Source: Planctomycetota bacterium (GTDB lineage: Bacteria > Planctomycetota > UBA11346). Taken from it: a stretch of DNA of 35,575 nucleotides. The translations under genes were made by a program, and so were the position numbers. Positions within the stretch are counted from its first letter, which is position 1. Every line of letters begins with the position of its first letter. Below the pieces are notes generated by a model. That model was not told the origin of the DNA and did not search any database. It saw only the letters and a program-made list of their open reading frames with translations. The DNA lies in assembly GCA_025055595.1 (NCBI GenBank), contig JANWWU010000008.1, positions 1 to 35,575 of the forward strand, given 5' to 3'. Below, in pieces: positions 1-8,621 of the stretch.

Positions 1-23
1 CCAAGAGCGTCACCGTCGAGTGA
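1..23 (+). CDS. Possible 3' end of a CDS cut by the window edge
   Basis: The first bases read in frame 3 as K-S-V-T-V-E followed by a TGA stop at 21-23. This would be the last six codons of a rightward gene that begins outside the window. Only a few codons are visible, so neither the frame nor the product can be confirmed. The call rests on the absence of any other explanation for the first 25 bases and on the tRNA gene that follows shortly after. Confidence 0.25.
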
Positions 24-28
24 GCGCC

Positions 29-55
29 TTGCCCGCAGCCGCCGTCGCCTAGGAT
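29..55 (+). promoter_or_regulatory. Candidate sigma70-type promoter for tRNA-Pro
   Basis: A TTGCCC box at 29-34 and a TAGGAT box at 50-55 are separated by 15 bp, and the tRNA begins 9 bp after the second box. The spacing is shorter than the ideal 17 bp, so this is a suggestion from position and partial consensus only. Confidence 0.3.
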
Positions 56-63
56 TTCTGCAA

Positions 64-141
64 CGGACCGTAGCTCAGCTTGGCTAGAGCACGAGCCTTG
101 GGCGCTCGGGGTCGCAGGTTCAAATCCTGTCGGTCCGACCA
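64..141 (+). tRNA. tRNA-Pro (anticodon TGG)
   Basis: A full cloverleaf can be drawn. The acceptor stem pairs CGGACCG (64-70) with CGGTCCG (131-137). The D stem pairs GCTC with GAGC. The anticodon stem pairs CGAGC (92-96) with GCTCG (104-108) around the loop CTTGGGC, which gives anticodon TGG for proline. The T arm is GCAGG-TTCAAAT-CCTGT with one G-U pair. The discriminator A138 is followed by an encoded CCA at 139-141. It sits directly upstream of the defence-like island; tRNA genes are common integration targets, but no duplicated tRNA 3' end was found elsewhere in the window. Confidence 0.97.
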
Positions 142-191
142 AGCCGCCAGGCAGCTGTGCTGACAGCAAGCCTCCAGAGCCGGCTGCGATC

Positions 192-225
192 GCTGGGCGG
201 GCGGCGCAGCGCGCCGCCCGCCAGC
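192..225 (+). terminator. Strong GC hairpin after tRNA-Pro (possible terminator)
   Basis: A perfect 12-bp stem (196-207 with 211-222) closes a 3-nt AGC loop. A few further pairs (192-194 with 223-225) are possible if G195 bulges. There is no T-tract after it, so this is either an intrinsic terminator of the T-less kind or a structured spacer. The rest of 142-393 holds nothing else I can name except a TATATT box at 345-350, which could be a -10 element for the operon that starts at 405 but lacks a clear -35. Confidence 0.35.
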
Positions 226-393
226 TGGCGTTGAGCGCCTGCGGCCCCAATGTTCGACAGCGAGCGATGCCATCGCGGCGCCGCCGCGATTCGCCGCAAG
301 CCGCCAATTCGCGGTTGATGAAAGCTGGCATCGAGCCTCCACCGTATATTCTGGAATGGTAGTTCCGACGCGGTCGTGCGTCGCCGCTACGGC

Positions 394-399
394 AGGAGG
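394..399 (+). promoter_or_regulatory. Shine-Dalgarno AGGAGG of the helicase gene
   Basis: A perfect AGGAGG lies 5 bp upstream of the ATG at 405 and fixes the start of the first gene of the three-gene island. Confidence 0.8.
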
Positions 400-404
400 C
401 AGCG

Positions 405-3400
405 ATGGATGTTTTCGCACTGCGCGATCACCTGATCGGCGAGTATCGGAGCTATGTCGAGTCCTTCATCACGATTCGGGATTCGCGCATCCGCTCGCTG
501 GTCGAGCGCGAGATCGAACAGGGACTGCTTTGGCCGGATCCGCTGATCCAGCTGAATCCGAACTTCGAGCCGGGCCGGCGGATCAGCGAGCTGGTCGCGG
601 CCGGCATCCTCCACCCCGAGTGCGAGCGCATCTTCAGGGTCGGCAAGCAGCCGAACCTCGCCGAGGGGCGCGATCTGCTCCTGCACAAGCACCAAGATGA
701 CGCCGTCCAGATCGCCACGCAGTGTCCCGATGCCAACTATGTCCTGACCACCGGGACCGGCTCGGGCAAATCGCTGTCTTACATCATCCCGATCGTCGAC
801 TATTGCCTGCGCCACCGGCCGGGCGACGGCACGATCAAGGCGATCATCATCTACCCGATGAACGCGCTGGCGAACAGCCAGAAGAACGAGCTCGAGAAGT
901 TCATCAACTACGGCTACCCCAATCTGCGCGGACCGCTGCGCTTCGAACGCTATACGGGCCAGGAAGACGACGAGGTCCGCCGGGCGATCCTCGCGTGCCC
1001 GCCGGACATCCTGCTGACCAACTTTGTGATGGCGGAGCTGATGCTGACGCGCCCCGAGGAGCAGCAGCTGATCAAAGCCGCGCGCAACTTGCGGTTTTTG
1101 GTCCTCGATGAGCTGCACACCTATCGCGGTCGCCAGGGGTCCGATGTCGCGATGCTGGTGCGCCGCATCCGTTCGACCCTCTCATCGCCCGATTTCCACC
1201 AACGCATGCGCTGCATCGGCACTTCCGCCACGCTGGCGACGGCCGACACCTTCGCCGAGCAGCAGCGGGCCGTCGCCGAGGTCGCGACCGCCCTCTTCGG
1301 CGAGCGCGTGCGACCCGAACATGTCATCGGCGAGACACTGCGGCGCATCACGCGGGAATACGATTTCTCGGATCCCGAGGTCCGCGCTCGGCTGCGCCAA
1401 CGAGTCCTCGACCAAACCCCTCCGACGGACCACGGCGCGTTCTGCGAAGACCCGCTCGCCAGCTGGATCGAAACCACCTTCGGGCTGCAGCGCGAAGCGG
1501 GCAGCCAGCGATTGAAGCGCGCCACCCCCCTCTCGATCCTGGGTGAGCAGGGCGGAGCGGGCCGTCTCGCGGCAGTGACGAACTGCCAGCTGAATGACTG
1601 CGAACGAGCGATCAAGAAGATGCTGATGGCCGGCTACCTGATCAAGAACCCGCAGAACGACTTCCCGCTGTTTGCGTTCCGCCTGCATCAGTTCATCAGC
1701 CGCGCCGACACCGTGCATGCGACGCTCGAGACCGTGGATCGACGCTACTTGACCGTGCGCGCTCAGCACCTGGCGCCCGGGGAGCCCCCGGGAAGGCTGC
1801 TGTTCCCTTTGTGCTTCTGCCGGGAGTGCGGGCAGGAATTCTATCGCGTCTTCGCCCACCGAGATCAGATCAGCAAGCAGATCATCGCGTTCTCTGCGCG
1901 CGTCAACGATGATCTGCAGCAGGACGTCGCCGGCGAAAAGTGCTACCTCTTCATCGACACCGCCGAGCCTTGGCCGGAGGATGAACAGAAGTTCGTCGAG
2001 CGGCTGCCGGAGGACTGGCTGGAAACTGCCCAGGACGGCTGCGACAGGGTCAAGGAGAACTGTCGTGCGTGGGTGCCGAAGGCGATGTCCGTCGCGCCCG
2101 ATGGCACCGTCTCGCCGAACGGCCTGCGCGTCCACTATCTCGCAGCCCCGTTTCGCTTCTGCCCGAACTGCGGGATCACCTACGACGCACGCCAGCGCTC
2201 GGAGATCTTCAAGCTGGCGACGCTCAGCATCGACAGTCGCAGCACGGCGACGACGATCCTCACCGTTTCGGCCGTCCAGTATCTGCAGTCCCTGGACCCG
2301 AAGGCGCTGCCCGCCGAGGCGCGCAAGCTGCTGAGCTTCACCGACAACCGCCAGGACGCCTCGCTGCAGGCTGGACACTTCAACGACTTCGTGCAGATCG
2401 GACTGCTGCGCGGCGCGATCTACAAGGCCGCCGCCGACGCCGGCCCCGCCGGACTGCGCCACGAGGAGCTCGTGCAGCGTGTCTTCCAGGCCCTGGCCCT
2501 CGATTTCGCCGACTACGCCGCCAACCCGGAAGCCAGACACGCAGGGCGCGAGCCTACCGAGCGCGCGCTGCGGCAGTTGCTCGGCTATCTCGTGTATCGC
2601 GATCTGCGTCGCGGCTGGCGCGTCATCGCTCCCAACCTCGAGCAGTGCGGCCTGCTGGTCTTCGACTATGCCGGCCTCGGCGAGCTGGCGCACGACGGTC
2701 GCGCCTGGCAAGAGATCAACGGCGAGCCCGTGCATCCCGCGCTGGCGCAGGCCAAGCCCGAGGTCCGCATCGCCGTCGTCCGCACCCTGCTCGACTACCT
2801 GCGGCGCTCCCTCGCCATCAAAGTCGAATATCTCGAAGCCGACTTCCATGAGCGGCTGCGCCAGCTGTCCGATCAGCATCTGCGCCCGCCCTGGGCGATC
2901 GATGACGACCGCCCCTCCTTCGAGCGCAGCGTCATCGCCTACGCCGGGGCGCCGTCGTCGCAGCCCGCAAATCGCTACGCAGATCGCCTCGCTGACGCGC
3001 TGATCGTCTCGGAGCGCGGCGCCTTCGGAACTTATCTGATGCGCAAGCAGACCTTCCCGGACTATGCCGAGCAACGCAAGCTCGATCGCCGAGAGGCCGG
3101 CGAGATCATCCGCCAGCTGTTCGCGATCCTGCGCACCGCCGATTTGCTGCACGAGGTCTGCTCTTCCGATTCCGACAAGGGTCAGTCCGGCTATCAGCTG
3201 CCGGCAGCGAGTCTGATCTGGAAAGCCGGCGACGGGCAGGCGGCGTTCCACGATATCTTGCGGGTGCCGACGGCGTCCCGCTCGGGTCGACGGACCAATC
3301 CCTATTTCGTGCGCTTCTATCGCGAACGGGCCTTGCAGCTGCGCCGCCTCGAGGCGCGCGAGCATACCGCGCAGGTTCCCGATGAGGTGCGCATCGAGCG

Positions 3401-5702
3401 CGAGCAGCGCTTCGGAAGCGCGCTGCTGCCGGTGCTGTTCTGCTCGCCGACGATGGAGCTCGGCGTCGACATCCGCCAGCTCAATGTCGTCAACATGCGC
3501 AATGTCCCGCCCACGCCCGCCAACTACGCGCAGCGCAGCGGCCGCGCCGGGCGCAGCGGCCAGCCGGCGCTGGTGTTCACATACTGCTCCGGCTTCAGCC
3601 AGCACGATCAGTGGTTTTTCCGCCGTCCCGAACGGATGGTCTCGGGCAGCGTCAGCGTCCCGCGCCTGGATCTCGGCAATGAAGACTTGGTGCGCGCCCA
3701 TGTCCATGCCATCTGGCTCGCCGAGACCGGCGCGGCGCTCGGCAAGTCCCTGTGCGATGTTCTGGAGGTCGCCGGCGATAGCCCGACGCTGCAGATCCGT
3801 CCAGAGCTGCGCGCCGCCCTGGAGTCGGTGATCGCTCGTCAGGGCGCCAAGGCGAAGGCGATGCGCCTCGTCTCGACGCTCGGCCTCGATGACCCGCGCA
3901 ACCGCGAGATCAACGAGGCATGGATCGACATGGTGCTCCAGCAGGCGCTGCGGTCCTTCGATCTGGCCTGCGAGCGCTGGCGCTCGATGTACCGGGCGGC
4001 GAACGAGCAGCGTCGGCTGCAGAACGCGATCATCGGCGACGCCTCGCGCAGCAAGCAAGACAAAGATAACGCCAAGCGGCTGCGCAACGAAGCCGAGAAC
4101 CAGCTAGCGCTGCTCACCGACACCAAGAGCCTGCTGCATTCCGATTTCTACTCTTATCGCTACTTCGCCAGCGAAGGCTTCCTCCCCGGCTACAACTTCC
4201 CGCGCCTGCCGCTCTCCGCCTATCTGCCGGGCCGGCGTCAGCAGAAAGGTCGGGACGAGTTCCTCTCGCGCCCGCGCTTCATCGCGATCAGCGAGTTCGG
4301 TCCCGGCTCCCTGATCTACCACGAGGGGTGCCGCTACCGCATCCATCGCGTCATCATGCCGGTGCGCGAAGGCGACGACCAGCGCCAGGCGCTGAGCGTG
4401 GCCAAGCTCTGTTCGAACTGCGGCTATCTGCATCCCGTCCAGCAGCCTCCGGGGCCGGATCTCTGCGAACGCTGCCAGACCCCCTTGCACGAGACGCTCG
4501 ACAATCTCTTCCGCCTGGAGAATGTCGCGACGCGCCGGCGCGACCGCATCACCTGCGATGAGGAGGAGCGATTGCGCTTCGGCTACGAGATCAGCGCCGG
4601 CCTGCGCTTCGCCGACATCGATGGACGACCGAACTGCCGTCGCGCGCTGGCGACCAGCGATGGCAGGCCTCTGCTCGAGCTCGAGTACGGCCACGCCGCT
4701 ACGCTGTGGCGGATCAACAGAGGCTGGGTGCGTCGCGATCGCAGTGCCGACGGCGACGGCTTCTACCTGGACATGGAGAGCGGCTACTGGGTGAAAGCGC
4801 CGCGCAGCGAGGATGACAATGGCAGCGACGAGCGGAAGGTCGCCGCCCCGCAACAGGTGATACCCTTCGTCGAGGACCGGCGCAATGCGCTGCTCCTCGT
4901 TCCGCGCGCCGAGGAGCCGCGCCGGCTCGACCGGGCCTTCATGGCCTCGCTGCAAGCGGCCTTGAAGCATGCGATCCAGGTCTGCTACCAGCTCGAGGAT
5001 AACGAGCTAGCCGCGGAGCCGCTGCCCGATGCCGCCGATCGCCGGCTGCTGCTGCTCTACGAGTCCGCCGAGGGCGGCGCCGGCGTCCTGCGCCACTTGG
5101 TCGACGATCCCAGCGCCCTCGCCAGGGTCGCCCAACAGGCGCTGGAGCTCTGCCATTTCGATCCGGAAAGCGGCGAAGACCGGCGGCGCGCCCCGCGCGC
5201 CACCGAGGACTGCGCCGCAGCCTGCTACGATTGCCTGCTGTCGTACTCCAACCAGCGCGATCACCGCTTCATCGATCGCCACCTCATCCGCGACTTCTTG
5301 AGAGAGCTGACGCAGGCGAGCGTCGCAGCCTCGTCGACCGAGCGGCAGCGCGCCGAGCAGCTCGAGCGCCTGCGCCGCCTCTGCCAGTCCGAGTTGGAGC
5401 GAACCTGGCTCGATCTCGTCGATTCCCTGCGCTTGCGGCTGCCGACCGACGCGCAGCGGCTCATCCCCGACTGCTGCACCCGTCCCGACTTCATCTACGA
5501 GCTGCCTGGCACCTTCGTGGCGGTGTACATCGACGGCCCGCCGCACGACTTCCCAGACCGCGCACAGCGCGATCAAGCCGCGACCGCCCTCCTCGAGGAG
5601 CGCGGCTGGCTGGTGTTGCGCTTCCATCATCGCGACGGCTGGATGCCGAAGCTCGCCGAATATCCGTCGGTGTTCGGTCGCCTGACGAAAGGGAACGGAT
5701 GA
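405..5702 (+). CDS. DEAD/DEAH-family helicase with DUF1998-like region and C-terminal nuclease-like domain (DruE/DrmA-B-like)
   Basis: A 1765-aa superfamily 2 helicase. Walker A is TTGTGSGKS (about residues 115-123), the Walker B box is DELH (235-238), and motif III is TSAT (273-276). The C-terminal helicase lobe has motif VI as QRSGRAGR (about 1043-1050). Scattered Cys pairs (CRECG near 470, CPNCG near 585, CSNCG near 1336 with CERC) suggest bound zinc. Near 1551 the motif YESAEGGAGVLRHL, followed by ACYDCLLSY near 1606, is typical of DUF1998/MrfA-type C-termini. The last ~90 residues contain PDFIYE, VAVYIDGPPHD and GWLVLRF, the layout of Vsr/DUF559-type PD-(D/E)XK nucleases. DruE of Druantia also carries helicase plus DUF1998, while DISARM splits similar parts between DrmA and DrmB. 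The gene opens an operon, and its TGA overlaps the next ATG (ATGA). Likely role: translocase and possible nuclease of a phage-defence complex, which is inferred. The exact family name is uncertain. Confidence 0.88.
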   Translation: MDVFALRDHLIGEYRSYVESFITIRDSRIRSLVEREIEQGLLWPDPLIQLNPNFEPGRRISELVAAGILHPECERIFRVGKQPNLAEGRDLLLHKHQDDAVQIATQCPDANYVLTTGTGSGKSLSYIIPIVDYCLRHRPGDGTIKAIIIYPMNALANSQKNELEKFINYGYPNLRGPLRFERYTGQEDDEVRRAILACPPDILLTNFVMAELMLTRPEEQQLIKAARNLRFLVLDELHTYRGRQGSDVAMLVRRIRSTLSSPDFHQRMRCIGTSATLATADTFAEQQRAVAEVATALFGERVRPEHVIGETLRRITREYDFSDPEVRARLRQRVLDQTPPTDHGAFCEDPLASWIETTFGLQREAGSQRLKRATPLSILGEQGGAGRLAAVTNCQLNDCERAIKKMLMAGYLIKNPQNDFPLFAFRLHQFISRADTVHATLETVDRRYLTVRAQHLAPGEPPGRLLFPLCFCRECGQEFYRVFAHRDQISKQIIAFSARVNDDLQQDVAGEKCYLFIDTAEPWPEDEQKFVERLPEDWLETAQDGCDRVKENCRAWVPKAMSVAPDGTVSPNGLRVHYLAAPFRFCPNCGITYDARQRSEIFKLATLSIDSRSTATTILTVSAVQYLQSLDPKALPAEARKLLSFTDNRQDASLQAGHFNDFVQIGLLRGAIYKAAADAGPAGLRHEELVQRVFQALALDFADYAANPEARHAGREPTERALRQLLGYLVYRDLRRGWRVIAPNLEQCGLLVFDYAGLGELAHDGRAWQEINGEPVHPALAQAKPEVRIAVVRTLLDYLRRSLAIKVEYLEADFHERLRQLSDQHLRPPWAIDDDRPSFERSVIAYAGAPSSQPANRYADRLADALIVSERGAFGTYLMRKQTFPDYAEQRKLDRREAGEIIRQLFAILRTADLLHEVCSSDSDKGQSGYQLPAASLIWKAGDGQAAFHDILRVPTASRSGRRTNPYFVRFYRERALQLRRLEAREHTAQVPDEVRIEREQRFGSALLPVLFCSPTMELGVDIRQLNVVNMRNVPPTPANYAQRSGRAGRSGQPALVFTYCSGFSQHDQWFFRRPERMVSGSVSVPRLDLGNEDLVRAHVHAIWLAETGAALGKSLCDVLEVAGDSPTLQIRPELRAALESVIARQGAKAKAMRLVSTLGLDDPRNREINEAWIDMVLQQALRSFDLACERWRSMYRAANEQRRLQNAIIGDASRSKQDKDNAKRLRNEAENQLALLTDTKSLLHSDFYSYRYFASEGFLPGYNFPRLPLSAYLPGRRQQKGRDEFLSRPRFIAISEFGPGSLIYHEGCRYRIHRVIMPVREGDDQRQALSVAKLCSNCGYLHPVQQPPGPDLCERCQTPLHETLDNLFRLENVATRRRDRITCDEEERLRFGYEISAGLRFADIDGRPNCRRALATSDGRPLLELEYGHAATLWRINRGWVRRDRSADGDGFYLDMESGYWVKAPRSEDDNGSDERKVAAPQQVIPFVEDRRNALLLVPRAEEPRRLDRAFMASLQAALKHAIQVCYQLEDNELAAEPLPDAADRRLLLLYESAEGGAGVLRHLVDDPSALARVAQQALELCHFDPESGEDRRRAPRATEDCAAACYDCLLSYSNQRDHRFIDRHLIRDFLRELTQASVAASSTERQRAEQLERLRRLCQSELERTWLDLVDSLRLRLPTDAQRLIPDCCTRPDFIYELPGTFVAVYIDGPPHDFPDRAQRDQAATALLEERGWLVLRFHHRDGWMPKLAEYPSVFGRLTKGNG

Positions 5703-8620
5703 CCGGACAGACGCTGTTCGCTCCGGGGAGCCTGGTGCGCGCGCGGCGGCGCGAGTGGATCGTGCAGCCGGGCAGCAGCGCGGAGCTCCTGCGGCTGCGC
5801 CCGCTCGGCGGCTCGGACGAGGAGGAGATCGGGATCTGCACCCGGATCGAGCCGGTCGAATCCGCTTCCTTCCCGCTGCCCGATCTGCGGCACATCGGCG
5901 ACTTCACCGCCTGCCGGCTGCTGCGCGATGCCATCCGCCTCGGCTTCCGCGGGGCGGCCGGCCCCTTCCGCTCGTTCGCGCGCATCGCCGTCCAGCCTCG
6001 GCCCTACCAACTGGTCCCCCTGCTGATGGCGCTGCGCCTCGATCCCGTCCGCCTGCTGATCGCCGACGATGTCGGCATCGGCAAGACGATCGAAGCCGCG
6101 CTGATCGTGCGCGAACTGCTCGATCGCGGCGAGATCCGCCGCTTCAGCGTCCTCTGCCCGCCGCACCTCGCCGAGCAGTGGCAAAGCGAGCTGAGCAGCA
6201 AGTTCCATCTCGATGCCACGCTGGTGCTGGCCGGCACGGCGCGCCGCCTGGAGCGCGAATTGCTGCTCGGCGAACAGCTGTTCGAGCGCTATCCGTTCAC
6301 CATCGTCTCGCTCGACTTCATCAAGAGCGAGCAGCACCGTCACGCCTTTCTCAATGCCTGCCCCGAGCTGATCGTCATCGACGAGGCCCATGCCTGCGCC
6401 GATCCCGGCGTCGTCCAGCATGTCGGTCATCAGCGCTATCGGCTGGTCCGCCAGCTGTGCGACGACCCCCGACGTCATGTCATCCTGGTGACCGCGACGC
6501 CGCACAGCGGCAACGAGGCCGCCTTCCGCTCCCTCCTCGGCTTCCTCGATCGCGAGTTCGCCGACCTGCCCGAAGACCTCTCGGGCAAGGAGCACGAGGC
6601 GCAGCGGCGCCGCCTGGCGCGCCACATCGTGCTGCGGCGGCGCAAGGACATCGCCGACTACCTCGGCGAGGGCACCTCCTTCCCGGAGCGCTGGGAGCGC
6701 GAGGACAGCTACACGCTGCATCCGGCTTACCGCCGGCTCTGCGAGCGCATCCTCGCGCACATCCATGACTCGGTCGGCGAAGCGGGGCTGCAGGAGCGCG
6801 CGCGGCGCGTGCGCTGGTGGTCGGCGCTGGCCCTGCTGCAGGCCATCGCCTCCAGCCCGGCGGCGGCAGTGGCCACCCTGCGCAAGCGCGCCGAGGTCGC
6901 GGACGCCGAGGATGTCGCGCAGGCCGACATGCTCGGCCGCAGCCTGCTCGACCTCGGCGCCGATCCTGATGACGCCGTCATCGACATCGCGCCCGGCAGC
7001 GATCCCGACGAGGCGCCTGCGACCGAGCCCGAGCCGGCGTCCGATGACGGACAGCAGACGGCGCGGCGGCGACGCCAGCTGCAGTCGTTGGCCAAGCAGG
7101 CCGAGGCCCTCAAGGGAGAAGCGCACGACGCCAAGCTGGCGAAGGCGATCGGCATCGTCTGCGAGCTGCTGCGCGAGGGCCATCGCCCGATCGTGTTCTG
7201 CCGCTTCATCGACACCGCGGAATATGTCGCGGAACACCTGCGCGCGGCCCTCTGTCGGCAGCCGCAGTTCCAGGCCGCCGCCGTCGCCGCGGTCACCGGC
7301 GCCCTGCCGCCCGAAGAGCGCGAAGAGCGGGTCGCCAAGCTCGCCGAGCATACGCAGCGCGTCCTCGTCGCTACCGACTGCCTGTCGGAGGGCATCAATC
7401 TGCAGGCCTGGTTCGATGCCGTGCTGCACTACGACCTCAGCTGGAACCCGACGCGGCACGAACAGCGCGAAGGGCGCATCGACCGCTTCGGCCAGCGCTC
7501 GCCGCGGGTCGCCATCGTCACCTACTACGGCATCGACAACGGCGTCGACGGCATCGTGCTCGATGTCCTGCTGCGCAAGCATCGCTCGATCCGCCGCCAG
7601 CTCGGGATCTCGGTGCCCGTGCCGCTCGACACCGGCCAGGTCCTCGAGGCGGTGATGGAAAGCCTGATCATGCGCGGGCGCGAGCTGCCAGCCGACCTGC
7701 AGCAGGACATCATCCCCGGCCTCGAACAGCACCTCGCGCCGCAGCGCCAGCGCCTGCAGGCGGCCTGGACGCGCGCGAGCGACCACGAGCGGCGCTCGCG
7801 CAGCCTCTTCGCCCAGCACGCGATCCGCGTCGAGGAGGTGCAGGCCGAGCTCGCTGCCGTCCGCGCGACCCTCGGCAGCCCCCTCGACTTGCGTCGCTTC
7901 CTGGAAGGCGTCCTGCGCCGGCTCGGCGGCGTGGTCGCCGCGCATCCGCGCGATCAGGAGCATGCGATCACCGTCGATCTGCGCGGCGCCGAGCCGATCG
8001 TCCGCGACCAGCTCGGCCTCGCCGAGGGTCAGACCGTCTTCGCCGGTGCCTTCGATCCGCAGTCTCCGGCCCTGGGCGACCCGGCCTGCCGCATGCTCGT
8101 GCGCACCCACCCCGCGGTCGCACAGCTCGCCGCCCTCGTGCTCGATCGCGCCATCGACCCCGCCCTCGCCCCGCTCGTCGGTCGTTGCGGCGCCATCAAG
8201 ACGCGGCGCGTCGCGCGCCGCACCACCGTCCTGCTGCTGCGCCTGCGCTTCGAATGCACGATGCACAAGGCCGAACTCCCGCCGGCGACGCAGATCGCCG
8301 AAGAATGCCGCCCCCTGGCCTTCGAGGGACCGACCGAGCAGCCCTCATGGCTGCCGGACGACGAGGTCGAGGCCCTGCTCGACGCGCCTCCGGACGCCAA
8401 CATCCCGCCCGAGCTGGCGAGAACGCAGCTGCAACGCCTGCTCGAGAGCTGGCCGGAGCTGACGCGGCATCTCGAGCCGTTCGTGCATCGGCGCGCCGCG
8501 GCCCTGCTCGAGGCCAACCGCCGCGTGCGCGATGCGATCGACGCGCGCGGACGCTTCGAGGTGAGGCCGTACCTGCCGCCCGATCTCCTCGCCGTGTTCA
8601 TCCTCCTGCCCGTGAACTGA
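5699..8620 (+). CDS. drmD: SNF2-like helicase, DrmD-type (DISARM)
   Basis: A 973-aa SNF2/RapA-type superfamily 2 ATPase. The N-terminal ~100 residues form the β-rich head typical of DrmD (FAPGSLVRARRREW, then PYQLVPLLMAL). Walker A is DDVGIGKT (123-130), Walker B is DEAH (228-231), motif III is TATPHSG (265-271), and motif VI is QREGRIDRFGQ (589-599). An acidic, low-complexity insert separates the lobes (about 425-460). DrmD is the signature large helicase of class 1 DISARM and is thought to work with the methylase and DrmA/DrmB on invading DNA. The start at 5699 is chosen because it gives a 4-nt ATGA overlap with the upstream helicase and begins exactly at the conserved N-terminus; the frame stays open upstream to 5231, but that part is a shadow of the previous gene. 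The gene ends 1 nt before the methylase ATG, so the three genes are almost certainly co-translated. Confidence 0.88.
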   Translation: MTGQTLFAPGSLVRARRREWIVQPGSSAELLRLRPLGGSDEEEIGICTRIEPVESASFPLPDLRHIGDFTACRLLRDAIRLGFRGAAGPFRSFARIAVQPRPYQLVPLLMALRLDPVRLLIADDVGIGKTIEAALIVRELLDRGEIRRFSVLCPPHLAEQWQSELSSKFHLDATLVLAGTARRLERELLLGEQLFERYPFTIVSLDFIKSEQHRHAFLNACPELIVIDEAHACADPGVVQHVGHQRYRLVRQLCDDPRRHVILVTATPHSGNEAAFRSLLGFLDREFADLPEDLSGKEHEAQRRRLARHIVLRRRKDIADYLGEGTSFPERWEREDSYTLHPAYRRLCERILAHIHDSVGEAGLQERARRVRWWSALALLQAIASSPAAAVATLRKRAEVADAEDVAQADMLGRSLLDLGADPDDAVIDIAPGSDPDEAPATEPEPASDDGQQTARRRRQLQSLAKQAEALKGEAHDAKLAKAIGIVCELLREGHRPIVFCRFIDTAEYVAEHLRAALCRQPQFQAAAVAAVTGALPPEEREERVAKLAEHTQRVLVATDCLSEGINLQAWFDAVLHYDLSWNPTRHEQREGRIDRFGQRSPRVAIVTYYGIDNGVDGIVLDVLLRKHRSIRRQLGISVPVPLDTGQVLEAVMESLIMRGRELPADLQQDIIPGLEQHLAPQRQRLQAAWTRASDHERRSRSLFAQHAIRVEEVQAELAAVRATLGSPLDLRRFLEGVLRRLGGVVAAHPRDQEHAITVDLRGAEPIVRDQLGLAEGQTVFAGAFDPQSPALGDPACRMLVRTHPAVAQLAALVLDRAIDPALAPLVGRCGAIKTRRVARRTTVLLLRLRFECTMHKAELPPATQIAEECRPLAFEGPTEQPSWLPDDEVEALLDAPPDANIPPELARTQLQRLLESWPELTRHLEPFVHRRAAALLEANRRVRDAIDARGRFEVRPYLPPDLLAVFILLPVN

Positions 8621-8621
8621 C

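Noticed and set aside
1182-4058. 958-aa open frame on the minus strand opposite the first helicase
   Set aside because: It lies opposite the plus-strand gene with clear helicase motifs. Long antisense frames are expected in GC-rich DNA, and its translation shows no domain, only Arg/Ala/Asp-rich sequence.
5627-8266. 879-aa open frame on the minus strand opposite drmD
   Set aside because: Mirror of a well-supported SNF2 gene; compositionally biased and without motifs.
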